The notes under the pieces are model-generated. The model was not told where the DNA came from and made no database searches. It saw nothing but the letters and a program-made list of their open reading frames with translations. Positions 45,283 through 55,400 of a DNA stretch of 64,000 nt are shown one piece after another (positions within the stretch are counted from its first letter, which is position 1; each line of letters begins with the position of its first letter). Origin of the DNA: Peteryoungia desertarenae. GTDB lineage: Bacteria; Pseudomonadota; Alphaproteobacteria; Rhizobiales; Rhizobiaceae. The position numbers were made by a program, and so were the translations under genes. The stretch covers positions 470,001 to 534,000 of the forward strand of contig NZ_CP058350.1 in assembly GCF_005860795.2 (NCBI RefSeq). Reading direction: 5' to 3'.

Positions 45283-45695
45283 TTGAGCATGGCGGCCGTG
45301 GTGACCCATAACAGATAAGGAATGAACAGGAGCGAAGCCATTGGCACAGACGACCAGGCGGTCACGATGAACCCGACGACGGACAGCCACAAGACACTGA
45401 CATCTGCGAATGCGAGATCCATACGCCGGAGCCCAAAGAACAGCCAGGACCATGCGGCATTGACCACGATCTGGATACCCCAGAACAGGAGCGGCATAGA
45501 CCAGCCGCCCTCCTGCCAGACCAGCCAGCCAGCGTAACCAATCATCAGATAGAGAAGTGTCCAGACAACAGGAAAAGCCCAATTCGGGGGCGTCCAGGAT
45601 GGTTTCTTGAGGCCGGCATACCAATCGCCTGGCTTGAACAGCGCTCCACTCGATGCCGCAGCAAGCACTATGACGGTGAAGATGACGGCAGCCAT
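45249..45695 (-). CDS. tspO: TspO/MBR tryptophan-rich sensory protein
   Basis: 148 aa with five transmembrane helices and many tryptophans. The TspO signature WYAGLKKPSWTPPNWAFPVVWTLLYLMIGYAGWLVW lies at residues ~26-60, with WSWLFFGLRRMDLAF later. TspO binds porphyrins and in Rhodobacter dampens photosynthesis gene expression under oxygen. In Rhodobacter it sits between crtB and crtC; here it has moved next to bchP and cytochrome c2. Confidence 0.93.
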   Translation of the reverse strand: MAAVIFTVIVLAAASSGALFKPGDWYAGLKKPSWTPPNWAFPVVWTLLYLMIGYAGWLVWQEGGWSMPLLFWGIQIVVNAAWSWLFFGLRRMDLAFADVSVLWLSVVGFIVTAWSSVPMASLLFIPYLLWVTTAAMLNHSVWRLNPEA

Positions 45696-45892
45696 TGCGA
45701 TCTCCTGTTTGGTTGCGATTGCCGAAGGAGACTACACACTTGCTAGATGCTGCAAAAGCAAAAGGGAGTACTTGCTGAAAATGGGGATGCCGAATTCGGA
45801 ATGAACCCGAAACCAGCGCCCGGAAAGATTGCTTGAAGAAGAAGTCTCTTGCTCTATGTTCAACTCATCAACGATCCTATGGGAGGATGAAA

Positions 45893-46282
45893 ATGCCGAA
45901 AATGACTGCTGCCTACGCACTTGCCGCATTGTTCCTGGTTCCGTCCATGGCCATGGCGCAGGAGGGCGATGTCGCCGCTGGCGAACAGGTATTCAAGAAG
46001 TGTTCCGCCTGTCACAATGTGGAAACCGACAAGAACAAGGTAGGGCCACACCTGCAGAATGTGTTTGGACGTCAGCCTGGCGCACTTGAAGGGTTCAAGT
46101 ACTCCAATGCAATGGTTGCGTTCGGAGAAGGCAAGGTCTGGGACGATGCCTTGATGACCGAATATCTCGCCAATCCGCGCGGCGTGGTGAAGGGAACCCG
46201 AATGGCCTTTGCCGGCCTTAAGGACGAAAAGGAACTTGCAGACGTCATCGCCTATCTCAAGCAGTTCAGCACGGCACAGTAA
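45893..46282 (+). CDS. Soluble cytochrome c2-like electron carrier
   Basis: 129 aa with a cleavable signal peptide (MTAAYALAALFLVPSMAMAQ). The mature class I cytochrome has haem motif CSACH and methionine ligand in GTRMAFAGLKDEKEL. ATG 45893 lies 6 nt after GGGAGG; an ATG two codons earlier directly abuts that site. It likely shuttles electrons in the periplasm from cytochrome bc1 to PufC or the respiratory oxidase. Gene naming (cycA-like) is not certain. Confidence 0.9.
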   Translation: MPKMTAAYALAALFLVPSMAMAQEGDVAAGEQVFKKCSACHNVETDKNKVGPHLQNVFGRQPGALEGFKYSNAMVAFGEGKVWDDALMTEYLANPRGVVKGTRMAFAGLKDEKELADVIAYLKQFSTAQ

Positions 46283-46340
46283 ATGACCCCTTGCCGGAAT
46301 TCTCGCTTGGCAGAAGTGTCAACTTGGATTCCGGCAAAAG

Positions 46341-46358
46341 TGTAAAAAGAAGTTTACA
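46341..46358. promoter_or_regulatory. PpsR/CrtJ operator upstream of dxs
   Basis: TGTAAAAAGAAGTTTACA, an exact TGT-N12-ACA palindrome. TTTACA (46353-46358) and GATTAT (46376-46381) at 17 bp form a plausible promoter. A degenerate partner starts at TGT 46317 but lacks the ACA half. dxs begins 140 bp downstream. Confidence 0.8.
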
Positions 46359-46498
46359 GATCGCGACACTTCCCTGATTATGTGAAAGCAAAGCCAATTG
46401 CCAGCCGATCCCACACAGACCCTATCGGTCGTGTGTAAGCCAAGGGAAACCAAAGCTATCGAATGGCACGTTGGGCTCATGCGCGGGAGGAAATCGCA

Positions 46499-48373
46499 AT
46501 GGGCTTGAGTTCTGAAAACGTAGTGTCCACGCTGACACCCTGTCTCGATCGCATAAACGATCCCCAGGATCTGAAAGCACTGTCTCGACCGGAACTGAAC
46601 GCGCTCTCCGTTGAGCTTCGAAACGAAATCATCCGCATTGTTTCAGAGACAGGCGGTCATCTCGGCTCAAGCCTTGGGGTGATTGAACTGACGGTCGCCC
46701 TTCACGCCGTGTTCAATGCGCCGGTGGACAAGGTGATCTGGGATGTCAGTCATCAATGCTACCCTCACAAGGTTCTGACGGGCCGTCGCGATAAGATGCG
46801 TACATTGCGCAAACGCCATGGGCTCTCGGGTTTCACAAGGCGTCGCGAGAGTGCTTACGACCCCTTTGGCGCCGCTCACTCTTCAACCTCGATTTCTGCC
46901 GGACTCGGCTTCGCAGTTGCTCGAGAACTCGGAGCCGACCGAGGCGAGGTTGTTTGTGTCATTGGAGATGGCGCCATGTCAGCCGGCATGGCCTATGAAG
47001 CGATGAACAATGCGGGCGCATTGGGCAAACGACTGTTTGTCATCCTCAACGACAATACGATGTCGATCTCACCCTCGACCGGAGCCTTCTCCTCTTACCT
47101 TTCCAGCCTCGTCGCAGCAGGCGAGAGTGACGGCCTGTCCCAGACCATGAGCAATCGTTGTCTCTTCGAACATCTGGGCTTTGAATATCACGGCCCCGTT
47201 GATGGTCATGACCTCGACACGCTGCTGGACAAGCTGACGGCGCTGAAACAGGACGCAAACGGTCCGGTCCTGCTCCACTGCGTAACGCGAAAAGGCGCGG
47301 GCTATGCTTATGCCGAAGCATCGGAAGACAAATACCACGGGGTAGCAAACTTCGATGTATCTTCCGGGCAGCAGGTAAAGACCGCCAGCAAGGCACCCAG
47401 CTACACGAAGGTTTTCGCCAAATCCCTGATCGCCGAGGCCGAGCGCGACCCCCGTATCGTCGCGATCACTGCCGCGATGGCAACGGGTACGGGGATCGAC
47501 CTGTTCCAGAAGGCCTTTCCGGAGCGTAGCTTCGATGTCGGTATTGCAGAACAGCACGCCGTAACCTTTGCTGCCGGATTGGCGGCCGGCGGCATGCGAC
47601 CGTTTTGCGCGATCTATTCAACCTTTCTCCAAAGGGCTTATGACCAGATCGTTCACGATGTGGCTCTGCAGGGCCTGCCGGTCCGTTTTGCCATAGATCG
47701 GGCCGGCTTGGTTGGCGCAGATGGACCAACCCATGCAGGCGCCTTTGACGTCGGATTCCTATGTAACTTGCCTGGTTTTACCGTGATGGCTGCAGCCGAC
47801 GAGGCGGAACTGGCCCGCATGATCGCAACAGCTGCTCGTCACGACGAGGGTCCGATCGCATTTCGCTATCCACGCGGTGAAGGGACCGGGGCTCCAATAC
47901 CGGAATGTCCGGAACCTCTTGAGATCGGCAAGGGAAGAATTGTTGAGCATGGGACGGATGTCGCGATCCTCTCATTCGGTGCGCGCCTTGAGCAATGTCT
48001 GATTGCGCACCGAATGCTGGCACGTGCGGGCATCTCGGCCACCATTGCCGATGCACGTTTTGCCAAGCCACTGGATAAGCGCTTGATCTCAGATCTGATC
48101 GGCAGGCACAGAGTAGTCGTGACGATTGAAGAAGGCGCAACCGGCGGCTTCGGGGCGCTGGTTCTTCACCATCTGGCTGATACTGGACTTCTGGATGGCC
48201 GGTGCGCAATCCGTAGCATGACTTTGCCGGATAGCTTTATTGCACAGGGGTCGCCGGAGGAAATGTATGAGGAAGCCGGTCTGAATGCCCATCAGATTGC
48301 AGGTTTCGTCCGCGAGGTCTGGGAAAAAACGAAACAACGAAGCACAGGCGAGACCGCAGAAGAACGAGTTTGA
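46499..48373 (+). CDS. dxs: 1-deoxy-D-xylulose-5-phosphate synthase (PGC-linked copy)
   Basis: 624 aa thiamine-diphosphate enzyme, first step of the MEP isoprenoid route. The ThDP motif [18 protein letters not shown] (near residue 153) is present, with [15 protein letters not shown] earlier and the transketolase-type [17 protein letters not shown] (catalytic glutamate) in the middle. ATG 46499 is preceded by GGGAGG. A PpsR site upstream suggests co-regulation with pigment genes; a second housekeeping dxs elsewhere would be expected. Confidence 0.93.
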   Translation: MGLSSENVVSTLTPCLDRINDPQDLKALSRPELNALSVELRNEIIRIVSETGGHLGSSLGVIELTVALHAVFNAPVDKVIWDVSHQCYPHKVLTGRRDKMRTLRKRHGLSGFTRRRESAYDPFGAAHSSTSISAGLGFAVARELGADRGEVVCVIGDGAMSAGMAYEAMNNAGALGKRLFVILNDNTMSISPSTGAFSSYLSSLVAAGESDGLSQTMSNRCLFEHLGFEYHGPVDGHDLDTLLDKLTALKQDANGPVLLHCVTRKGAGYAYAEASEDKYHGVANFDVSSGQQVKTASKAPSYTKVFAKSLIAEAERDPRIVAITAAMATGTGIDLFQKAFPERSFDVGIAEQHAVTFAAGLAAGGMRPFCAIYSTFLQRAYDQIVHDVALQGLPVRFAIDRAGLVGADGPTHAGAFDVGFLCNLPGFTVMAAADEAELARMIATAARHDEGPIAFRYPRGEGTGAPIPECPEPLEIGKGRIVEHGTDVAILSFGARLEQCLIAHRMLARAGISATIADARFAKPLDKRLISDLIGRHRVVVTIEEGATGGFGALVLHHLADTGLLDGRCAIRSMTLPDSFIAQGSPEEMYEEAGLNAHQIAGFVREVWEKTKQRSTGETAEERV

Positions 48374-48440
48374 CATCTTTCCATAGAAGAAGGGCAAAAT
48401 CATCACCAAAGGGTTGCTGCACTGCACCTAAAACAGAATT

Positions 48441-48458
48441 CGTCAATATTAGACTACA
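48441..48458. promoter_or_regulatory. Candidate PpsR-type operator (CGT variant) upstream of the second B12-binding regulator
   Basis: CGTCAATATTAGACTACA fits CGT-N12-ACA and differs from bchC operator 2 at only three of 18 positions. It overlaps a TACAAT -10 candidate (48455-48460), 85 bp before the ORF start. Confidence 0.55.
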
Positions 48459-48542
48459 ATCTGTTTGGCGCAGCTTCTCTGATGCGGTAGCTTAAGCCGT
48501 CGGAGGAGCCAGACGATCAAGGCCTGTTACCGGGAGGGGGAA

Positions 48543-49475
48543 ATGGCCAGCAATGATTCCGAGGGGCCGCCGGACGAAAGGGGACAATCGATCCCCGGCA
48601 TGCCGCAAAACAGCCCTTCCACACAACCTCGCGCAGACGCGCACTTGAACAACCGTGACCACCAGATCCTGGAACAGGCCATCCGTGGCCGCGTTTCACG
48701 CATGGTTGGTGCCGGCCACCCTGAACTGACCGCGCGACCAGACGCCAAGGATATTCCCGAGGAATTTGATCTGCGACTGCATCCCGAATTGGACCCCGTG
48801 GCACGTCAGATGCCTGGTACCGAAAAAGCGACGCGCTATCGCGCGGCTTTGATCCGATCCTTGATTGACGCCGATCCCCGCAGCCACCGAGACCTGATGG
48901 AGGAATTGCAGCGAAGCGATGTCCCCATGCAAACGCTCGCAATCCAGCTTTTCGCACCCGTCGCGGCGAGACTCGGTAACCTCTGGTGCACCGACGAAGC
49001 GGATTTCATGCAGATCGCCGTCGCCTCCACTCGACTGGGGATGATCATCAACCACCTGTCACACACCAGTGCCAAACTGGTGAAGGAACGCAGGCCTGAT
49101 CGGCGCCTTCTGCTTGCCCGAACCCGAGGCACCATGCACACCATTGGCGTATCCATCGTCGCCACCTGCTTCCGGGATATGGGGTGGGAAGTTGACGGCG
49201 GCGTCGAGCTTGAGGTCGATGACAGCCTTTATGAAAAGCTGCTCAAGGCTCGCTACCAACTGCTTGGCATATCGGTTGGGCAGGTTTCCGATGCGACGCA
49301 ATGCTCTGACGCAATCCGTCGGATCCATGCAAGTCCAATGACAAGACGAACCAAGGTTGCAATCGGTGGACCGGCAGTAAGATTGCAGCCAGAAACTTTC
49401 AAAAGCCTCGGAGCCGACATTGTCGCGCAATCGGCGCTGGAAGTCATGCAGATGGCTGATGCCATGCATTACTGA
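48543..49475 (+). CDS. Cobalamin-binding (SCHIC/AerR-like) regulator, second copy
   Basis: 310 aa. A low-complexity N-terminus (~1-35) precedes a helical domain with LAIQLFAPVAARLGNLWCTDEADFMQIAVASTRL (W148). A B12-binding fold follows, with the lower-ligand-type histidine H199 in GTMHTIGVSIVATCFRDMGWEVDGG. It is a paralogue of ppaA, not adjacent to ppsR but downstream of dxs. No DNA-binding domain is seen, so it probably acts by protein interaction, perhaps on PpsR. A ribosome-binding site (GGGAGGGGG) lies just before the start. Confidence 0.8.
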   Translation: MASNDSEGPPDERGQSIPGMPQNSPSTQPRADAHLNNRDHQILEQAIRGRVSRMVGAGHPELTARPDAKDIPEEFDLRLHPELDPVARQMPGTEKATRYRAALIRSLIDADPRSHRDLMEELQRSDVPMQTLAIQLFAPVAARLGNLWCTDEADFMQIAVASTRLGMIINHLSHTSAKLVKERRPDRRLLLARTRGTMHTIGVSIVATCFRDMGWEVDGGVELEVDDSLYEKLLKARYQLLGISVGQVSDATQCSDAIRRIHASPMTRRTKVAIGGPAVRLQPETFKSLGADIVAQSALEVMQMADAMHY

Positions 49476-50173
49476 TTGTAGATGGCATCTGGCTGAACGG
49501 CCGCTCGTGCAGTTTGGCATCCTTTGGAAGCGGCTTGTATTGCGCCAAGCCTCTTACGCGCCATCTGCGGTGTCCGATTTGCATCGCGTATGGCTTTGGC
49601 TTGAAGGATCGGCTGTCTTGGACTGCAACACCTGAGCACATACCTGGCGCATCCGGTGTCGATTGGTCTCTGGTGGTTTCCACGCAAAATTGAGCCATGT
49701 AGACATTCCCGCAACACAATGAGCGACGGGAGCGCCGGCGTGATCCCCATGGAACCTTGAACCATCATCCATCGGATGACACCGCGTGCGAAGCAGTCGA
49801 GCCGCAAGGTCATACCAAATCTCGATCATAGGGACCTATGGGATCGACATTTGGTATCCGTCTTCGCACCGGACTGTCACCCAAGGCGGTTGGTCAGATG
49901 AATCCGAAAGCTGTCAAAAATAGAACGTCGAACAACTCGCTGGTAGGGCAAGTCTTGCACGCCGGATCACGCAACCGGAATCCTGCTGCCACTCCTGTCA
50001 TGCGCGGGCTTGGCTGCAATTGGGCGAGACATGTGCCATCACGCTGACCATGTGGACGCAGTGTCGCAAGTCATCAGGCGTGACGTCACCAGCTTGCCGC
50101 ATCAAGCCAGACCACCCGCCTGGCTGATCCAGGGTCGCCTTTTATGGATGCTCCTCAAGGGTTCCCTTGGCGC
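49476..50173. other. Gene-poor stretch at the right PGC boundary
   Basis: 698 bp without a credible ORF. The short open frames have no ribosome-binding sites and no recognisable domain. It holds one large palindrome (listed separately). It separates the photosynthesis cluster from the dehydratase gene and may contain decayed coding sequence. Confidence 0.5.
49812..49857. repeat. 46-bp imperfect palindrome
   Basis: Arms ATACCAAAT and ATTTGGTAT (9 bp), then TCGATC/GATCGA (6 bp) after one mismatch, then ATAGG/CCTAT (5 bp), with a two-base bulge and a 2-nt centre. No T-run follows. It could be a regulator operator pair, a mobile-element end or a structured RNA. Confidence 0.65.
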
Positions 50174-52021
50174 CTACCGGAACTTGTTCCGGGGAACAAA
50201 GTCTGATCGCCCGGCGTCACGTGGATCGCGCACCCAGACGGTTTGGTTGGGGTGGAGACCTGCGCCGCGACGCGCAGGCACGGCCATATGGCGAGCGCGA
50301 TGCAATAAGCGCGTGTCTGCTATCCCGCACAGCGGATGAACGCCGCCGTTCGCTGCTACGACTTTGTCCCACTCAGCCTTGCGCGAATTCAGAACCGTCG
50401 GATCCTCAAGCGCACTGCAGTTGATTTCATTGGTGTTGAGGTCAACAACAATTTCGTCGCCATCTTCGACCAGAGCGATCGGACCACCAACGGCGGCTTC
50501 CGGACCAACATGACCGATCACGAGCCCGATCGAGCCACCGGAGAAGCGTGCATCGGTCATCAGGGCAATCACTATACCACGCTCACGACAGAGTGTCGTG
50601 ATGCGAGCCGTCGGATCAAGCATTTCCGGCATGCCGGGAGCGCCACTTGGCCCTTCGTAGCGGACAATGATCATATCGTTGTTTTGGAAAGCCTCGGGCG
50701 TCTTGTCCAGCATCTCCAGAAGTGCCTTTTGTCCGTCAAACACACGTGCCCTGCCACGGAACACGTTGTTCTCCAATCCACCTTCGACACCCGCCAGCTT
50801 CAGGATCGCCGAAAACTCCGGTGACAGGTTCCCGCCAAGCATCCGAAGGCCGCCGGTTGGTTTGTACGGCGATTCAACAGGATAGATGACAACACCGTCA
50901 GCCCGTTTCGCGTTAAGGCTGGCGACCTGCTCGGCAAGCGTCTCCCCGGTACAGGTCAGGACGTCACCATTGAGCATCCCCGCCTCGAGCAGTTCGCGCA
51001 CGATCACCTGCACCCCGCCAACTTGGTCAATGTCGACCATCGAATATGTGCCATAGGGCCGCGCATTGGTCAGAACCGGCACAACGTTACGCGACAGATG
51101 ATTGAACTCCTCTGGGGTTATTATGTCTTTCCAGAAGTCCTCAAAACCTGCGGCGCGCGCAATCTCCGGTGCATGCAGCAGCGCATTCGTCGAGCCACCG
51201 ATCGCCATGGCAACGATTGTGGCGTTTCGCAGGGAATCTCGCACCACAATATCACGAGGCTTGAGATCCTTCTCGATCATGCGGGCCAGGATCGTAACCA
51301 GTTGGTCGGGGAACTCATGCAAACGCCTCGGGTCGTCTGACGCAGGTGCGACCATGTGAAGTGGCTGCATTCCCAAAACACCGATAAACGTCTGCATCGT
51401 GTTGTAAGTGAACATGCCACCACAGCTGCCAAAACCCGGACAGGCGTGGCAGGCAATGTGGTGCCTGTATTCAGGGTCCGGATGGCCGGCAGCCTGAAAC
51501 GCGCTGACTATGTCGAGAGCTTCGCCCGTATTCGGGTCCTTGCCGGGACGAATTGGACCATCGGACATGATGATGGCCGGTAGGTTGTGCTCAAGCATCG
51601 CAGCGAGAGTTCCGACCGGCGGCTTGTCACAGGCGACGACTGCAATCGCACCGGCAAGTCCGGTCGCGCTGAAGTGCTCGCAGAGTGCATCATGCGTTAT
51701 CTCTCGACCAAGCAGCGAATAGCGCATTTCGGGCGTGCCATTGCGCATTCCGTCTGACGTCGCAATGGTGAACTCTGGCTGCACGAGGCGATACTTCAGC
51801 TGCCCTTCCCCGCGTCCTATCCGGCGCTTGAGCGCCTCGTGGATCGCCTCCACCTTTGCAGCCACGCCAAGATAACACTGGCTATCACCTCTTGTACCGA
51901 CAACGCCAACCGATGGTTCGTGGATCAGGCCTGGGTCGGTACCGATCTGAACCGCAAGACCGAAGGTCTGGGTTGAGCGTCCGGGGTGGTTGTCAATCAG
52001 AACGGCGCGGGGATTGCTCAA
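50174..52021 (-). CDS. Dihydroxy-acid/sugar-acid dehydratase, IlvD/Edd family
   Basis: 615 aa iron-sulfur dehydratase. Cysteine positions for the cluster are in VACDKPPVGT and HACPGFGSCGGMFTYNTMQ; the family block AIGGSTNALLHAPEIAR lies near residue 270. The C-terminal PEMLDPTARI, MTDARFSGGSIGLVIGHVGPEA is typical. Start is TTG 52021, 5 nt after AGAGGA. Valine/isoleucine dihydroxy-acid dehydratase or an aldonic-acid dehydratase cannot be separated from sequence alone. It stands alone and belongs to the flank, not to phototrophy. Confidence 0.85.
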   Translation of the reverse strand: MSNPRAVLIDNHPGRSTQTFGLAVQIGTDPGLIHEPSVGVVGTRGDSQCYLGVAAKVEAIHEALKRRIGRGEGQLKYRLVQPEFTIATSDGMRNGTPEMRYSLLGREITHDALCEHFSATGLAGAIAVVACDKPPVGTLAAMLEHNLPAIIMSDGPIRPGKDPNTGEALDIVSAFQAAGHPDPEYRHHIACHACPGFGSCGGMFTYNTMQTFIGVLGMQPLHMVAPASDDPRRLHEFPDQLVTILARMIEKDLKPRDIVVRDSLRNATIVAMAIGGSTNALLHAPEIARAAGFEDFWKDIITPEEFNHLSRNVVPVLTNARPYGTYSMVDIDQVGGVQVIVRELLEAGMLNGDVLTCTGETLAEQVASLNAKRADGVVIYPVESPYKPTGGLRMLGGNLSPEFSAILKLAGVEGGLENNVFRGRARVFDGQKALLEMLDKTPEAFQNNDMIIVRYEGPSGAPGMPEMLDPTARITTLCRERGIVIALMTDARFSGGSIGLVIGHVGPEAAVGGPIALVEDGDEIVVDLNTNEINCSALEDPTVLNSRKAEWDKVVAANGGVHPLCGIADTRLLHRARHMAVPARRGAGLHPNQTVWVRDPRDAGRSDFVPRNKFR

Positions 52022-52428
52022 GTCGTCCTCTCATTTCCTTAGTTTGTTAACCTGACCCAAAAACCGGCGAATTCATCACCAGAGCGTTTGAAGAGAGTGC
52101 AACCGGCGAAAGCACAAGGCAAGCCAGCCTGGATCGATTTTTTGCGAGTTCCGCACATTAAGTTTGACTCCAGATGCAGAGCGCTGTCGTAAATCAACAG
52201 CCTCGTCATGTTCGGCACCTTTTGCGCGTGTCGGTCACTGGGCGCTTACACCAGCTCAAAAAAGAGTTCAGCCGCAGCCAAGTGTTCTCGGAGCCGCCAG
52301 ACACAGGCCCGCGACGGCCTCGACAACCGCAAAAGCACAGGATGGAGGACCTTCTAAAGCGAGACCGCGCCGTGCTCGGCGCAGCGAGGGGCAACGGTCG
52401 ATATCGAATTCAGGTCGCACATGCTTCT
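52022..52428. other. Intergenic stretch between the dehydratase and the GGDEF-EAL gene
   Basis: 407 bp. Open frames here have no ribosome-binding site or recognisable content. It contains the upstream region of the minus-strand dehydratase. I see no RNA gene or repeat. Confidence 0.45.
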
Positions 52429-55400
52429 TCAAGCCCCGCCCGTTGGTGGGGAGACTGAGCCTTTCAGGTAGCGACCGATGCTTTCAAGACAAACGTCCGG
52501 CCGGTGAAAACGAAAACCCTGTCCCGCATGACAGCCATAACCCGCCAACATCTTTGCCTGAACCTCGGTCTCAATTCCTTCGCCAACGACCCTTATATTC
52601 AGTGATCTCGCCAGCGAGATGATCGTTTTGACAATCATTTCGTCACTGCGATCCGATGCGATTTCGCTGACGAAAGCCCGGTCGATCTTGATCTTGTCGA
52701 CACAAAAATCCTTCAGGTGCGTCAAGGATGCATAGCCCGTTCCAAAATCATCCAAGGCGACCGACACGCCCAGACGCTGCAGCGAAAGCAGGTTACCCTT
52801 CACCTTTTCGTGCCCCCGACCGATCATGACACTTTCGGTCACTTCTATCTCGATATCGCTTGCGTTCAGGCCGTGTTTGTCCAGGAGATCCTTCACTCGT
52901 TCGGGTAACGCGGTATCTCGTAGCGTGAGCGTTCCAAGATTGACAGCGACACGTCCTGGATCCAATCCCGCGTCCTTCAGAAGGCGAATGCGCTTCAGGC
53001 TCTTCTTGAGAACCTGCAGATCAATGTCAGCTGAAAGGCCAAACTCATCTGAGATCGGAATGAACTCTGCTGGCGAAATTGTCTCCTGTTGATGGCTCCA
53101 GCGTGCAAGCGCTTCAAACCCCAGATGGCGTCCGGTTTGCAGATCAACCTGCGCCTGGAATGCTACGTCAAGACCATCCGTGCGCAGAACTTCTCGCAGG
53201 CATTCGGCCACATAATTGCGACGCGACAACTGCTGCTTCTGCTGCTGGTCAAAAATCGTGATGCCGTTACGACCGCTCTTCTTCCTCTCATACATTGCGA
53301 TATCGGCATTCTTAAGAAGAGTTGTCACATCTTTCCCATCCTCGGGATACATGGCCACGCCCACAGACATTTGTGGGTCTATTTGCTTCCCGCCAACTGA
53401 AAGCGGCCGGGTAACATTGGCAATAAGACGGGCGATAACAGTTTTTGCTTGGGATCGATCGGTGATGCCCGGAAGCAACAGGGCGAATTCGTCGCCGCCC
53501 AGTCGAGCCACGGTGTCATTCGGTCTTACGGCACCCTGAAGTCGCTCCGATATCTGTTGAAGAAAGGCATCGCCGACGTCATGACCAGAAGTATCATTGA
53601 GGTCTTTGAAGTGATCAAGATCGATCAGAGCCACGACGCCCTTGCGGTCGTTATGCCGTCCTCCTTCCAGCGTCCGCTTGAAACGCTGCAGGAAAGCATT
53701 GCGATTGGCTAATCCCGTCAGGTGGTCCGACTCTGAAGCAATCCGAATCCTCTCCTCGGCACGCTTGATGGCAGTAATGTCTGTCCGAACTCCAACGATG
53801 ATCCCGGATGGCGAAAGGCGTTCCCGTACCTGGAGCCAGCGTCCGTCGTCCAGATGCTGGAGCATGGTTTCGGGTTTGGGGTCCCTATGCCGCCTCAGAC
53901 GGTCAGCCAGCCATCTTTCCCTCTCACTCTCGCTTCGACCCGCATCCTTGTATTGTCCTCGCGCGAGGCCATAGCGAAGAATGTCCGAAAACGGCGTACC
54001 TGTTTCTATGGCCGGCGCAGATGTGGAGTAAAACTGTTTGTATGCGGAATTGCAGAGGAGGAGCCGGTCATCAGCATCGTAAGCGGCGACAGCATCGGGA
54101 ATGGTCTCGATAATGCTCGACAGAAGTTCGCGGCCCTTCTCTATCTCGCGGCGCGCGTCTTCTTCTTCCGTGACATCAGTGAAGCTGACCAGAACTTGGC
54201 GCTCGTTGGCGTCGACTAGGAACACCTGCGCATTGGCCCGCAACCATCGGCAGCGACCATCGGCATGTCGGACACCGACAATCTGGTTCCGGACCGGAGT
54301 ATCGCCGGTCAAGGCACGTACGGCAGGAGCCTCGTGGAAACTCAAGGGTTCGCCATGCTCGTTGACAAGATGCCAGGCCGGATCGGTGACTGTGCGCCCC
54401 AGAAGTTGATCTGCCGTGACACCCAGAATGCGCAAGGCCTCTTGATTGCAGTCGACCGTCGCGCCGCTTGCATTGTGAATGACAATTCCTGCAGTGGCAT
54501 TTTCGAACACTGCACTTTTTCGATTGGTCTCGTTGATCCACGCAGTTACATCATTTTCCAGGGCTATGAAGCCTTCCAGACGCCCATCGGCATCACGGAC
54601 CGGACGGATCTCAATGTCCAGCCAGTAGCGTTCTCCATTTTTTGCCTGATTGAGGATCGTTGTCCTTATCCCTTCGCCACGACGCAAGGCCGTTCGGATC
54701 GCCTTGACGGTTTCCTGACAGGTTTCTGCGCATTGCAAAACAGAGCCCGGTGTTCGGCCCTTGACTTCATTAAGTCCGTAACCGGTCATGGTCGTAAAGG
54801 CTGGATTGGTCCAGGTTACGCGGGCAAACTCATCAGTGATGATGATTGCATGTTGTGTTTCATTCGCAATCAGTTCCGCGCGCTTGAGGCGCTTGAGGAG
54901 CTCTTCTCGATTCGTAACGTCGCGGCTTATCCCCCTGTATCCAATGAAATCTTGCTGGTCATTGAAAACAGGATCTGCGTTGATTTCGACAACGATGGTT
55001 TCGCCGTCTGTTCGTTTGGTGGAAAAGCAGAATTCGCGGATCGGCTGTTGCCCTTCTACCATTGCACGATATCGCTTCCAAACAAGCTGATCCTCTGTGG
55101 TGTCGCCGAGGATCTCCCAGCGCCTTCCACCGATCCATGCCGCGAAATCCAGGCGATGGGCGACAGAATCGCCCTCCACAAAAGTGAACCTATGGTCTGC
55201 ATCGGTCTCCCATATCCAATCGGAGGACAACCGAGTCCAGTGCGATAGCCGCCCTTTGGATTCCGTCAGCGATTTGTTCGTGACAGCAAGAGCCTCCTGC
55301 CTGGCCTTCTGCTCGGCATTATCGGTCAAGGCGTCAGCTCTCGATCTGTTCAACTGCAGGATCGATGTCACCACAGCGGCAAGATCAATCAGCCGCTCCC

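Noticed and set aside
49554..49829. 91-aa minus-strand frame (MIEIWYDLAARLL...)
   Set aside because: It has no ribosome-binding site and no domain, and its start sits inside the large palindrome. A remnant is possible but cannot be shown.
54650..54830. Possible LOV photoreceptor domain in the second PAS of the GGDEF-EAL protein
   Set aside because: The NCRFLQ cysteine motif is absent: the corresponding place reads GRTPGSVLQ, an ordinary PAS sequence.
54265..55248. 327-aa open frame on the plus strand
   Set aside because: It is antisense to the PAS region of the GGDEF-EAL gene, whose domain content is unambiguous.
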